This document shows, piece after piece, positions 12,781 through 21,733 of a stretch of 23,573 nucleotides of DNA (positions are counted from its first letter, which is position 1; every line of letters starts with the position of its first letter). The notes under the pieces are model-generated. The model searched no databases, was not told where the DNA came from, and was given only the letters and a program-made list of their open reading frames with translations. Origin of the DNA: Candidatus Methanophagaceae archaeon (lineage in GTDB: Archaea; Halobacteriota; Syntropharchaeia; Alkanophagales; Methanospirareceae); NCBI GenBank assembly GCA_013374505.1, contig QENJ01000043.1, positions 1-23,573 of the forward strand, read 5' to 3'. Made by a program: the position numbers and the translations under genes.

Positions 12781-15700
12781 TTACCGCCTCCGCCGGTGCA
12801 TCTTCTTCTCCTTGTGGTAGCCCAAGTAAAACAGCACAATCACTATTGTTATCAACGCCACGACTAAAAACACTGGTGCCAGTACTTTTACCGTTTCTAT
12901 CGTTTCGCCTTCGCCAAATGGATGGCCCGTACCCATCTTTTGCTCTTCTTTTACCGTCTTGGACTCATTTACTGGCACTTCTTTGGTTTCTTCACCACCG
13001 ATTTCTTCTTCGGTTCCCGCTCCGGTACTTGGTTCATAGCCAAAAATATCTTCGCCCCCTGCAATACGTCTACTTCCACCACCTCCACCACCACCAGATC
13101 TAAATGCCGGTTGCTCTTCCTCTGGTGTTGGTGTTGGAACTGTCTCCTCCTCTACCTGAATCTTTACGTTAGCTATATTATTCGCTTCATTTGTTTCTTC
13201 TATCACCCCTCCATCTTTAGGTGGAAAATCTACATACACCATTAGTGTGTAATTTCCCACCGCGGGCGGCGTCCATGCAAGGTTCACCTCCGTAGTTTCG
13301 CCCCCGCCAAGAGCAGAGACATTTGCAATATCTATTGTGGCACCGGCTTCGCTCAACAAAGTGACATTGAATGGTCCCGCACCATTGGAGCCGCTGTTTT
13401 CAATCGTGACTTCGATGTCATTCGGCTGGTCTATAGCGGATGCAGACATGATGATTTTGTCGGGAATGATTGGAATGAGATCAATGTCCGGCATCGAAAC
13501 TGCTGAACAATTATACCTACAATTAGTCGTTCCAGTATCCACATAATTGTGTGTCGTATCGCATGTATTATCAGCTCCGATAGTAGCATCACCATCGTAT
13601 ATATCCACAGCTCCATTTTCACAGACGATGTTCCCTGATAAGCTGTTCCCGGAAACACCGCTCACTATATGTATGCCGTTACCTTCATTCCCGCAGATGG
13701 TATTGTTATATACGGTATTGTCACTTGATCCATCGTTTCTTCCCATGTCAATCCCATCTCCGTCTTCGACACAAGTATCACCCACCCTATGACCCGCTAT
13801 GTTATTCCTTACTGTATTATCTCTAACGGTATTATAATTCCCGCCTATGTAGATTCCGTCGCCGTAGTTATCTGATACGTCATTGTCTTCGATAAAATGG
13901 TTGTTTGACGCCATGCACCGCAGTATGATTCCTCCCTGACCATTGCCCCATATCTTATTATCAGTAACATGGACATAATCGGGCCTCATCTTGGTGAAGA
14001 ACCCACCTTTTCTGTTGTTATAAAGCTCATTGCTGGTGAAGCTATTGTTGTTTCCACCAAAACCACTCGTACTGCCGTAGGAGAATATTCCATTCCCGCC
14101 ACTTCCACAACTGTCGCCTATTCCAGTATTGTCATGAATCTCGCAATTCGTTACTATACTGTAAGATACCGCAACTAGCTTAATTCCATGTGTCACACTT
14201 CCTTCAACAGCATCACCATTGTAATATACCTCGCAGTTCTCTATGGTAATGTTACTCTTCTCCGAAGGGTTGCCCTTGACACCAATCCCGTTACAGAAGT
14301 TCTTTATCCTCATGTTCTTTAAAACCACATCCTTATATCCGTCACAGTGAATCCCATTCCTTGGACCGAGCGTTTGTTCACCCGCGAAGCTGCAGTTGGT
14401 GGGCTTAATCCCATTTATCGTGAACATTGAATCTGCACCATCAATGGTAATGTCGTCCGCTCCTACGATTAAACCATGCCCTTCCGGGCAGTTCATACTG
14501 CAATTGAATGTGCAACTCTCCGTTACCGTGGCTCCACATCCGAAATTTTTGGTAGCACCAACGCAAACACCACTCACAAGCCCTTCTCCGTTATCGCCGC
14601 TACCGCCACCTGCTTCTTCGTACTTAAATTCGTTTTCCATGCAGTTGTTATCTTCATTGCTCTCTGCAATAGCATTATCTCTATCTGCACAAACCATTAT
14701 CCTGGCACTTCCCCCTGATAGCAGGAACGGACCCACGGTATTTACATAGCTCTCATTCGATGCCAAAGCAGGAACTGAATCCGTTGCAATTTCTTCACCA
14801 TCTATTCTAATGGAAGTAGTGCTCACATTGGCTTCCCATCTTCCGATGTTCTTCACTGTGTAATTAATAGCATAAATCCGCAACTCGAAATCCACCCATT
14901 CTTCCCTCTTATCGGTAATCATGAGGTCAATGTCATACCTATACGTGCATCCACTGGTTCCTTCATCATCGTAGTCATAAGTGGTTTCACACCTGTTCTC
15001 ATCGCCGGTATTTGATGGTCCATCATCGTTATATATGTCAATGCCTTCGTTATCGCCAAAGGAATTTGAGTACATGGTATTGTTATTCGCAGAAGAATGG
15101 AGGAAGATTCCGTGACCTTTTATTGAATTCAACGTGCCATTCTTGCTCCCACTCACAATATTATATTTGAAAGTATTGTTATCCCCAGCTACAAAAATCC
15201 CGGGTCCTGTATTATTTGATATGATATTGTGTTCAACCGTCCAGTAGTCGGTTTCGCGTGACAATCTGATGCCACCGCCAAAGTCGCTTGCTGAAAATCC
15301 GTTATCATTCACGGTATTATTGACAAACTCGTTATATTGACACTGAGTAGAGAAAATACCAGAGGCATAGTTATTGCAAACGACATTGTTGGTTAGATCA
15401 TTATAATCACTGTGTTTACAGAGTTTTACTCCATGACCGCCCGTATCCATGTCGCCCGTATATTTACCAACATTATCGTAAATCCTGCTATTACTAACGA
15501 TGCTGTTATCTGTATTCCACAGGTGTATTCCGTGCGTTAAACCGGTATCATCACCGTTGTCACGCACGTTGCAGTTGTCTATCGTATTGTTCTCAACGTT
15601 TTTGGTCATAATTCCGGTGCAAAAGCCCTTAACCTGTAAATTCTTTATCGCCACGTTGTTGTGCCCTGCGTTGAGAATTCCGCAATCACTATTCTCCGGC

Positions 15701-17565
15701 TCTTCCGCGGTGCAAGCAGTACAAACGGTAGAATTACTGGATATTGTATAACCTGCACCATCAATCGTAATATTGCTTGCTCCTATGATCAAACCGTGTC
15801 CTGCGGGACAGCTTATGCTTCTGTTAAACGTGCAGCTCTCTGTAACTGTATCTCCACACGTGAAATTTTTAGTCGTGCCGACACAGACACCATTCGCAGC
15901 GCCGCAATAATAAATACACCCGACAGTTCCTTCATCGTTGTAATTGCTCGCCAAAGCACAGGTGTTTTCATCGCCAGCAGCTCCTCCCGCGATAGTTTCA
16001 TCTATAGCTATATCCTGATATTCATTTCCACAGACCATATTGTTAATCAGGACATTGCCTTCTGCTGCCGGATTTTCAATCCTAATTCCAACACCGGTCT
16101 TGCCTATTAAGCTCGTTTCAGCAGTGCTGTTCCTGTTATTTGTTACTGTGTTGTATCTGATGAAATTATTTGGACCACCGATATAAATTCCTGCTCCTTT
16201 ATTATATGATACGTTGTTGTGCTCAATAATATAATGCACCGGGTTCCTCGTTCCCAGTACAATCCCTCCCTCACCGTTTCCTGATACGTTGTTGTGAGTG
16301 ACCGTGGTATATGCAGTAGGATTAAAAATGAGGAACCCGCTTCTTGAGTTATTGTATAGCTCGTTCCCGGTTATGAGGTTGTAGTATCCCTCTCTGAGAT
16401 AGATTCCATCCCCGCCATCCGGCCATGCTTCGCCTTTTCCGATATTATGATGCACCTTATTATTGCTTATCGTGCTATTGCATACATTTCCCAGCTTGAT
16501 TCCTTGTGTTGTTGTGTCACCACCAATGTTATTACCGTTGAGGTGTACCTCGCAATGGTCTATGGTAATGTTGTGAACCGGCTCTTCTTCCTGCCCAATA
16601 TAAATCCCATTACAGAAGTTCGTTATCTCTATATTCTTTATCACCGCGTCATTGTGACCGAAATTGTAAATTCCGGAATGTTCTATTCCATCAGTACATG
16701 CACCCGGTGTATCGCCGTTTAATGTAAAATTGTTGCCGTCAATCGTAATATTATCTGCTGCTATAATCAACCCGTGTGCTAATTCGCAAGTCATATTTCC
16801 ATCGAATGTGCAGCTCTTCGTTACATTATCTCCGCACGTAAAAACAGTGCCATCCTCTGCTACGCATCCTCCCGGATACTCGAACACGTTCTCCATGCAG
16901 TTGTTATCTTCATTGCTTTCGCTAACCCGGTTATCCTTATCTGCACAGACATTTATTATATCCTTCTTTTCTGACATTGTGAACGGTCCGATTGTGCTGG
17001 TATAACTCTCAGATGCGTTCAATGCCGGAAGAGAATCGTTTACTATGTTAACATCGTCAATGTAGATACTTAGCGTGCTCGCATTAGCTTTGGTGGTGCC
17101 GATGTTCTTTAGTGTGTAGGTGATGTTGTAGGTCTTGTTCACGAAATCGAGCCATTCTTCTGACTTTTTTATGATTGCAAGGTCTGGGCCAATCCGAAAC
17201 ACGTTTTCCAAACAGTTGTAAGTCTCATTGTTCTCCAAAATACAGACCTTTATCGTATCACTTTCATCTAACATCGTAAAGGGACCTGTCGTGCTGGTGT
17301 AGCACTCACCAGGTCCGATAGTGCCCACTTCTGGTACTGGCTCGGTTTTATTAAGAACATTATCTATATACACGCCTACTGAACCGTAAGAGGGTGAAGG
17401 TCCTGAGTTGCTCGCCGTATAAGTTATACAGTAGGTCTTATTCACGGAGTCAACCCATTCTTCTGACTTTTCGGTAATGGTAAGATGCTGCGCACTCACG
17501 CTTCCCATCAATAGTATCAGAATCATTGCTGCTGGTATCACCACTCCAACTCGACTTTTCGTCAT
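12781..17565 (-). CDS. Giant modular surface protein: three beta-helix modules, four CARDB-like domains, membrane anchor
   Basis: 1594 aa. Signal peptide 1-25. CARDB-like domains at 26-126 and 127-232 (NVCADKDNRVSESNEDNNC). Beta-helix module 1, 233-555; module 2, 556-875; CARDB-like domain 878-980; module 3, 996-1353; canonical CARDB 1358-1475 (VDFPPKDGGVIEETNEANN). Then a Pro/Glu linker, a run of seven Gly (1491-1497), an acidic stalk, a transmembrane helix (about 1560-1581) and a basic tail HRRRR. Each beta-helix module opens CGD.VT.SCTF...C...GHGLI and modules 1 and 3 close with a Cys cap (GC.YYC, NCRYNC). CARDB domains are adhesion-type beta-sandwiches; beta-helices of this class often bind or cut polysaccharide or bind metal. 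Start ATG overlaps the upstream stop (ATGA). Third gene of the operon. Binding target unknown. Confidence 0.92.
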   Translation of the reverse strand: MTKSRVGVVIPAAMILILLMGSVSAQHLTITEKSEEWVDSVNKTYCITYTASNSGPSPSYGSVGVYIDNVLNKTEPVPEVGTIGPGECYTSTTGPFTMLDESDTIKVCILENNETYNCLENVFRIGPDLAIIKKSEEWLDFVNKTYNITYTLKNIGTTKANASTLSIYIDDVNIVNDSLPALNASESYTSTIGPFTMSEKKDIINVCADKDNRVSESNEDNNCMENVFEYPGGCVAEDGTVFTCGDNVTKSCTFDGNMTCELAHGLIIAADNITIDGNNFTLNGDTPGACTDGIEHSGIYNFGHNDAVIKNIEITNFCNGIYIGQEEEPVHNITIDHCEVHLNGNNIGGDTTTQGIKLGNVCNSTISNNKVHHNIGKGEAWPDGGDGIYLREGYYNLITGNELYNNSRSGFLIFNPTAYTTVTHNNVSGNGEGGIVLGTRNPVHYIIEHNNVSYNKGAGIYIGGPNNFIRYNTVTNNRNSTAETSLIGKTGVGIRIENPAAEGNVLINNMVCGNEYQDIAIDETIAGGAAGDENTCALASNYNDEGTVGCIYYCGAANGVCVGTTKNFTCGDTVTESCTFNRSISCPAGHGLIIGASNITIDGAGYTISSNSTVCTACTAEEPENSDCGILNAGHNNVAIKNLQVKGFCTGIMTKNVENNTIDNCNVRDNGDDTGLTHGIHLWNTDNSIVSNSRIYDNVGKYTGDMDTGGHGVKLCKHSDYNDLTNNVVCNNYASGIFSTQCQYNEFVNNTVNDNGFSASDFGGGIRLSRETDYWTVEHNIISNNTGPGIFVAGDNNTFKYNIVSGSKNGTLNSIKGHGIFLHSSANNNTMYSNSFGDNEGIDIYNDDGPSNTGDENRCETTYDYDDEGTSGCTYRYDIDLMITDKREEWVDFELRIYAINYTVKNIGRWEANVSTTSIRIDGEEIATDSVPALASNESYVNTVGPFLLSGGSARIMVCADRDNAIAESNEDNNCMENEFKYEEAGGGSGDNGEGLVSGVCVGATKNFGCGATVTESCTFNCSMNCPEGHGLIVGADDITIDGADSMFTINGIKPTNCSFAGEQTLGPRNGIHCDGYKDVVLKNMRIKNFCNGIGVKGNPSEKSNITIENCEVYYNGDAVEGSVTHGIKLVAVSYSIVTNCEIHDNTGIGDSCGSGGNGIFSYGSTSGFGGNNNSFTSNELYNNRKGGFFTKMRPDYVHVTDNKIWGNGQGGIILRCMASNNHFIEDNDVSDNYGDGIYIGGNYNTVRDNTVRNNIAGHRVGDTCVEDGDGIDMGRNDGSSDNTVYNNTICGNEGNGIHIVSGVSGNSLSGNIVCENGAVDIYDGDATIGADNTCDTTHNYVDTGTTNCRYNCSAVSMPDIDLIPIIPDKIIMSASAIDQPNDIEVTIENSGSNGAGPFNVTLLSEAGATIDIANVSALGGGETTEVNLAWTPPAVGNYTLMVYVDFPPKDGGVIEETNEANNIANVKIQVEEETVPTPTPEEEQPAFRSGGGGGGGSRRIAGGEDIFGYEPSTGAGTEEEIGGEETKEVPVNESKTVKEEQKMGTGHPFGEGETIETVKVLAPVFLVVALITIVIVLFYLGYHKEKKMHRRRR

Positions 17566-19940
17566 TCTTTACCGTTATACCACAACCTTATCGCAGGAAT
17601 CCAGTTGACATATTTTTTCCCGTTCGCATCAGTAAATTCTGTGCATGTGATATTCCCTCCTGTTACGTGCTTGCTTCTAGCATGAATTATCTGAGGATAA
17701 GAGCCTGTTATTACCGTGTAGTTGTATTCATGACCCTGCAACAGCGTTATTACAGGTGAGATAGTTATGTTTTGATAGTCGCTCTGGTAACCACTCCCAT
17801 GCCCTACCCCGTCCGTTCCTTCACTTTCGTTCCATATCCTTACATATACGGTATGCCCACCGGTTCCGTTGCATGGATATGTGTACATCCTATTCACGAT
17901 AATATCCTGGTCAGGTGTTATTGTGCCATTATGTGTGCCGAAGATGCTTGGATATGGATTAACCGACTTTCCCGTGCCAAATGCTCCTTCTGTAACTCTG
18001 ATGTAACCAGTCTTGGTCTCAACAGCTTTCGCACCTTCAGTGTTAGTTACTTCAAGGCTCACATTGTAGATACCGCTTTCGTTATAGATATGAACAGGAT
18101 TCCGCTCGTTACTTGTGTTCCCATTACCAAAGTCCCATCTCCACAAGAGCAGCTCGTCTTCTGACTTCGAGAAGTCAGTGAATTTTACGGTAAGAGGCGC
18201 GGCACCATTTCTTTCCGAAGCGAAGAAATGAGCATCAACCAGAGGTCGTTTTTCTCCACTCCCTGAACCCACCCTCACACATCCGATTTTGGTTTCTCTG
18301 GAAGAGCCACCAATTCCGATTACGGCAAGGCTTACATTGTGGATGCCTTCTTTGCCGTATTGGTGCGAAGGATTTTGCGTGGTAGTATCCACAACACCGT
18401 CATTATCAAAATCCCAAGCCCATGATGTTACCTCTCCTAGTGACCTATCAGTAAATGTAACGGGCTGGGATAGTTCACCCACACCTCTTTCACAGTAAAA
18501 GTCAGCATTAGGCACGGATTTTGGTCTCCAAACCACGATATAATCGGTCTTTGTCTCCGTATCAGATTCTCCTCCTGTCCAGTTCACGGTCAGGCTTACG
18601 TAGTAGTAACTGTAAGGTTCCGTAGCATTGTAAGTATGTGAGGGGTTTTGCTCGTCACTTGTTGCTTCATCGCCAAAATCCCAGGACCAGGAGGTTATAT
18701 CGCCTTCTGGCTTAGATTTATCGGTAAAAATAACAGTCAAAGGTGCGGCACCCTTTGTTGGTTCCGCATAGAAATCAGCAATGACTTCACTGCCACAAGA
18801 ATAAGTGCAGCCGGAAACACCTACATCATCGTAATTGTATGTCGTATCGCAGGTATTATTATTGCCAGTAGTAGCACCACCACCATCATGAATATCTACG
18901 TCTCCATTTTCACATACGCAGTTGTAATCGAGGCTATTTCCTGAAACTCCGCTGCATATCTCTATACCGTTATCTTCGTTTTCGGAGATGATATTGGTAG
19001 TTAACACATTGTTGCGTGAACCATCACTTCTTCCCACGTCTATTCCATCTCCGTCACCGACAACGCCAGAGTATAAAGGTCCATCCTTGTTATTTTGAAC
19101 GACATTATTCCTGATGACATTCTTGGAACCTCCTATAAAGATTCCATCTCCGTAGTTGTAAGAAGCATTATTGTGGTGAATATCAAAGGTATCCGACTTC
19201 TTGCAACGCAGTATAATCCCTCCCTGACCGTTTCCCCATACCTCGTTGTAACTAACCTCGTTATCCCTACACATCATTTTGGTGAAGAAACCACCTTTTG
19301 AATTATTATATAGCTTATTTTTGGTTATGAGATTGTTATTCCCGCCATACCCTGAAATGCCCCTCACATATATTCCATTACCGCCACCTTCGCAACTCGT
19401 GCCACTGCCTCTGTTATTGTAAACTTCATTATTACTTATCGTGCTGTTGAACACGCCATACAACTTTATCCCCTGGACTGTTACAGGTTCGCCAATATCG
19501 GGGTCATTTGGGTCTTCCATGTAGCCATTATCGTGCACCCGACAGTTTTCAATCGTGTTATCATAGAGTTGTTTTTCACTATGATAATCCAGCAATATTC
19601 CATAGCAGAAGTTTTCCACCTCCAAATTCTTTATCACAATATAGTCGTATCCCAAATCAAGAATTCCGCACCTTTGGTTAGCATCCATACAGGTGCCGGG
19701 AACAACTCCGTCTATCGCGTACCCCGCGCCGTCAATGGTGATACTATTTACACCTATAATCAAACCATGCCCGGAAGGACAGCTTAAATTTTCGTTAAAC
19801 GTGCAACTTTCCGTTATCGTATCTCCACATCCAAAAATCGCTCCTGTTTCAACGCCAACACATCCCGCACTCGCATTCCCCACTAAAAATGTCAATAATA
19901 ATACTATCACCCCCACTGGTTCAATAAGACGCTTTTCCAT
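17562..19940 (-). CDS. Secreted beta-helix protein with three PKD domains and a C-terminal sandwich domain
   Basis: 792 aa. Signal peptide 1-25 (GNASA-GC). Beta-helix module 26-382 with both Cys caps (CGDTITESCTF at 38-48; GCTYSC at 377-382). PKD domains 386-471, 477-557 and 567-649, each with the W.WDFG or W.WDFD core followed by NPSH.Y or NPVH.Y. The last part (650-792) contains YPSIFGTHNGTITP, YTYPCNGTGGHTVYVRIW, NYTVITGSYPQIIHA and FTDANGKKYVNWIPAIRLW, a domain I recall from many Methanosarcina-type surface proteins; its function is not known to me. No membrane helix or sorting tail, so it must be released or held by other surface proteins. The ribosome site is supplied by GGAGGAGG within the last codons of the upstream gene. 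Middle gene of the operon, coupled to the next by ATGA. Confidence 0.9.
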   Translation of the reverse strand: MEKRLIEPVGVIVLLLTFLVGNASAGCVGVETGAIFGCGDTITESCTFNENLSCPSGHGLIIGVNSITIDGAGYAIDGVVPGTCMDANQRCGILDLGYDYIVIKNLEVENFCYGILLDYHSEKQLYDNTIENCRVHDNGYMEDPNDPDIGEPVTVQGIKLYGVFNSTISNNEVYNNRGSGTSCEGGGNGIYVRGISGYGGNNNLITKNKLYNNSKGGFFTKMMCRDNEVSYNEVWGNGQGGIILRCKKSDTFDIHHNNASYNYGDGIFIGGSKNVIRNNVVQNNKDGPLYSGVVGDGDGIDVGRSDGSRNNVLTTNIISENEDNGIEICSGVSGNSLDYNCVCENGDVDIHDGGGATTGNNNTCDTTYNYDDVGVSGCTYSCGSEVIADFYAEPTKGAAPLTVIFTDKSKPEGDITSWSWDFGDEATSDEQNPSHTYNATEPYSYYYVSLTVNWTGGESDTETKTDYIVVWRPKSVPNADFYCERGVGELSQPVTFTDRSLGEVTSWAWDFDNDGVVDTTTQNPSHQYGKEGIHNVSLAVIGIGGSSRETKIGCVRVGSGSGEKRPLVDAHFFASERNGAAPLTVKFTDFSKSEDELLLWRWDFGNGNTSNERNPVHIYNESGIYNVSLEVTNTEGAKAVETKTGYIRVTEGAFGTGKSVNPYPSIFGTHNGTITPDQDIIVNRMYTYPCNGTGGHTVYVRIWNESEGTDGVGHGSGYQSDYQNITISPVITLLQGHEYNYTVITGSYPQIIHARSKHVTGGNITCTEFTDANGKKYVNWIPAIRLWYNGKE

Positions 19941-19942
19941 TT

Positions 19943-21451
19943 TTATTCCCTCCTCCTTTTTAATAAAAGGTACATTACAAGCACTCCTGCTACAGTAACC
20001 GTCGCAGTTGCTGTAAACCCAGGAGGCGTTGGAGTAGGTGATGCTGTTATTGATGGCGAAGGTGAGAGCGGAGGAGTTACTGTGGGTGTAGGCTGCGCTG
20101 CTCTGTAATCACCCCTAAGCTGAGTGAGTTGAGTCAAATTCTGATACCCCGTATAATGAGTGCCGTTAGGCGAAACCCAATCAGGAATAGGCCCAATACC
20201 TGCATTTATGCACGCGGGATTTGGATATTCACGACTGCCACAATCAACATAGTTTATGAACTCAAAAGCATCGCCGAACTCTTCTTTTTGCTTTTTGCAG
20301 AATCCACACCGTTCAGCACCATACATTACCCACCCTTGCGTGCTCAACTCCTTAGCTAAGTTCTCTGCATCAGTTTTCTCATTACAAGCATAGGTGCATC
20401 CGGCAGTTCCTTCATCATTATAATTAATTACAGAGTCACAGGTATTCTCATCTCCTGTATTTCCAGTACATTCAGGACATAGCTCTATATCCACACCTGC
20501 ATTTCCACATACCTCGTTTGATATTATCTTGTTGTCGAATGAGCCATCACTCCTACCCATGTTAATTCCCCTACCATACTTGCCAACCACGCCGGTATAA
20601 GCAGAACCGTTCTTATTATTTTTCACGATATTATGCCTGACGATGTTGTCAGGACCTCCAATAAAAATTCCGGAACCGTAGTTCTCCATCACCTCGTTGA
20701 ATTCAATGATGTGATGTGCGGACTTCCTACATCTTAGTATAATTCCGCCTTGGCCATTTCCCCATATCTTATTATGTGTAACGTTGCTATACTCAGGTTT
20801 CATCTTGGTGAGGAATCCGCCTTTTGTGTTCTCGTAAATCTCGTTGTGGGTTATAAGATTACGCATACCTCCATCACCGCTTGTAGTTCCCATTAGAAAT
20901 ATACCGTTACCACCTGATTCACAACTCGTGCCTTTCCCAACATTGTGATGCACCTTGCAGCCCGTTACTATGCTGTCGGATACGCCAAGCATTTTAATTC
21001 CGTGTGTTGAGGTGTCACCACCACTATCATTACCATTGTGGTGTATTTCGCAACCATCTATCGTATTACGGTAAACAATTTTTCCCGCATCATCATCAAA
21101 CCTAAGGTAGATTCCGTTACAGAATTTTTCAATCGCCAGATTCTTTATCACCACGTTGTCATGTGCCTTATTGTAAATTCCAGAACGTTGAACACCCATG
21201 TCGTCACACGTACCGGGAGTGACACCACCAAGTGTATAACCATTACCATCAATGGAGATGTTATCCATTCCTATTACCAAACCATGTCCTGTCGGACAGC
21301 GTAAATCACCCGTAAATGTCCAGTCCGCCACGACCGTGTCGCCACATTCGCAATCTGCAATCCCCGTTCCACAATCTTTCGCGTCTACACTACCCATCAA
21401 AAGTAGCGCACTTAGTACCAGCAGTCCAATATGCCTTTTCCATAGTTTCAT
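19943..21451 (-). CDS. Surface beta-helix protein fused to VKOR-type thioredoxin domain, PGF-CTERM anchored
   Basis: 502 aa from ATG 21451. I prefer this start over ATG 21469: it begins MKLWKRHIGLLVLSALLLMG, a clean signal peptide, and 21469 lies close to or upstream of the expected transcription start. Beta-helix module about 25-356, with one cap Cys replaced (ADWTF where paralogues have ESCTF). Residues 357-450 resemble the thioredoxin domain attached to vitamin K epoxide reductases: MYGAERCGFCKKQKEEFGDAF, INYVDC, and the cis-Pro segment IGPIPDW, then GYQNLTQL. Catalytic pair Cys382/Cys385. A Pro/Thr/Ser linker leads to PGF (477-479), a hydrophobic stretch and KRRRE: a PGF-CTERM archaeosortase signal. 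A role in forming or reshuffling disulfides of its Cys-rich operon partners is inference. Confidence 0.88.
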   Translation of the reverse strand: MKLWKRHIGLLVLSALLLMGSVDAKDCGTGIADCECGDTVVADWTFTGDLRCPTGHGLVIGMDNISIDGNGYTLGGVTPGTCDDMGVQRSGIYNKAHDNVVIKNLAIEKFCNGIYLRFDDDAGKIVYRNTIDGCEIHHNGNDSGGDTSTHGIKMLGVSDSIVTGCKVHHNVGKGTSCESGGNGIFLMGTTSGDGGMRNLITHNEIYENTKGGFLTKMKPEYSNVTHNKIWGNGQGGIILRCRKSAHHIIEFNEVMENYGSGIFIGGPDNIVRHNIVKNNKNGSAYTGVVGKYGRGINMGRSDGSFDNKIISNEVCGNAGVDIELCPECTGNTGDENTCDSVINYNDEGTAGCTYACNEKTDAENLAKELSTQGWVMYGAERCGFCKKQKEEFGDAFEFINYVDCGSREYPNPACINAGIGPIPDWVSPNGTHYTGYQNLTQLTQLRGDYRAAQPTPTVTPPLSPSPSITASPTPTPPGFTATATVTVAGVLVMYLLLKRRRE

Positions 21452-21474
21452 TTTACATCTATCCCCCATATAAA

Positions 21475-21541
21475 GTTAGGAATACAAAAACCCCGCCCTA
21501 ATAAGTTTCGGTTTTGGCTACAAAACCCTAATAAAGTTAGG
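21475..21541 (-). promoter_or_regulatory. TTAGG operator element with TATA-like box, copy D
   Basis: The clearest copy. CCTAATAAGTTTCGG (21497-21511) and CCTAATAAAGTTAGG (21527-21541), starts 30 bp apart, are joined by the perfect inverted pair GGTTTTG / CAAAACC with a GCTA spacer. The TATA-proximal TTAGG is at 21476-21480. By alignment with the other copies, the TATA box would be TTTTTGTATT (21481-21490), with transcription starting near 21460. A better-looking TTTATATG at 21467-21474 is too close to the start codon. It controls the three-gene surface protein operon. Confidence 0.6.
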
Positions 21542-21590
21542 TTTTACGATGAAACCCGAGCTTTGGATCTTAGTTGGAGAACATACGCCC

Positions 21591-21707
21591 TTAGCTCTGG
21601 CAAAAGTCACCTTTTACATTCGGGCCTTCGTCCACCTCGTCTTCGGACAACTTTTGCTTGCAGCGGCACTTTTTGCATTTCCCATCGCACCCACAATCGC
21701 ATACCAT
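21591..21707 (-). CDS. 38-aa cysteine-rich, metallothionein-like protein
   Basis: Frame from ATG 21707 to TAA 21591-21593. The first 16 residues, MVCDCGCDGKCKKCRC, place six Cys at 3, 5, 7, 11, 14 and 16 (CxCxC-x3-C-x2-CxC), with a seventh at 36; the second half is acidic (SEDEVDEGPN). Such clustering is what small metal-thiolate proteins show; the length suits a metallothionein-like peptide or a tiny zinc/iron-sulfur site protein. An AAGGAG motif lies about 14 nt upstream, a loose spacing. It begins 26 nt after the stop of the DUF2325 gene, which also has Cys-rich motifs, so both may be one transcript. I cannot name a family. Confidence 0.55.
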   Translation of the reverse strand: MVCDCGCDGKCKKCRCKQKLSEDEVDEGPNVKGDFCQS

Positions 21708-21733
21708 AATTTTAGTTTTCGCTCCTTCCCGCC

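Noticed and set aside
12585..12839. 84-aa open frame rich in Cys and Arg on the minus strand
   Set aside because: It overlaps the end of the 1594-aa gene in another frame, then crosses the operator and promoter region; no ribosome site and the composition is that of shifted Gly/Arg codons.
21452..21469. Start of the thioredoxin-fusion gene at ATG 21469
   Set aside because: It would add MGDRCK before an otherwise clean signal peptide and lies close to or upstream of the transcription start expected from the aligned operator and TATA layout; ATG 21451 is preferred.
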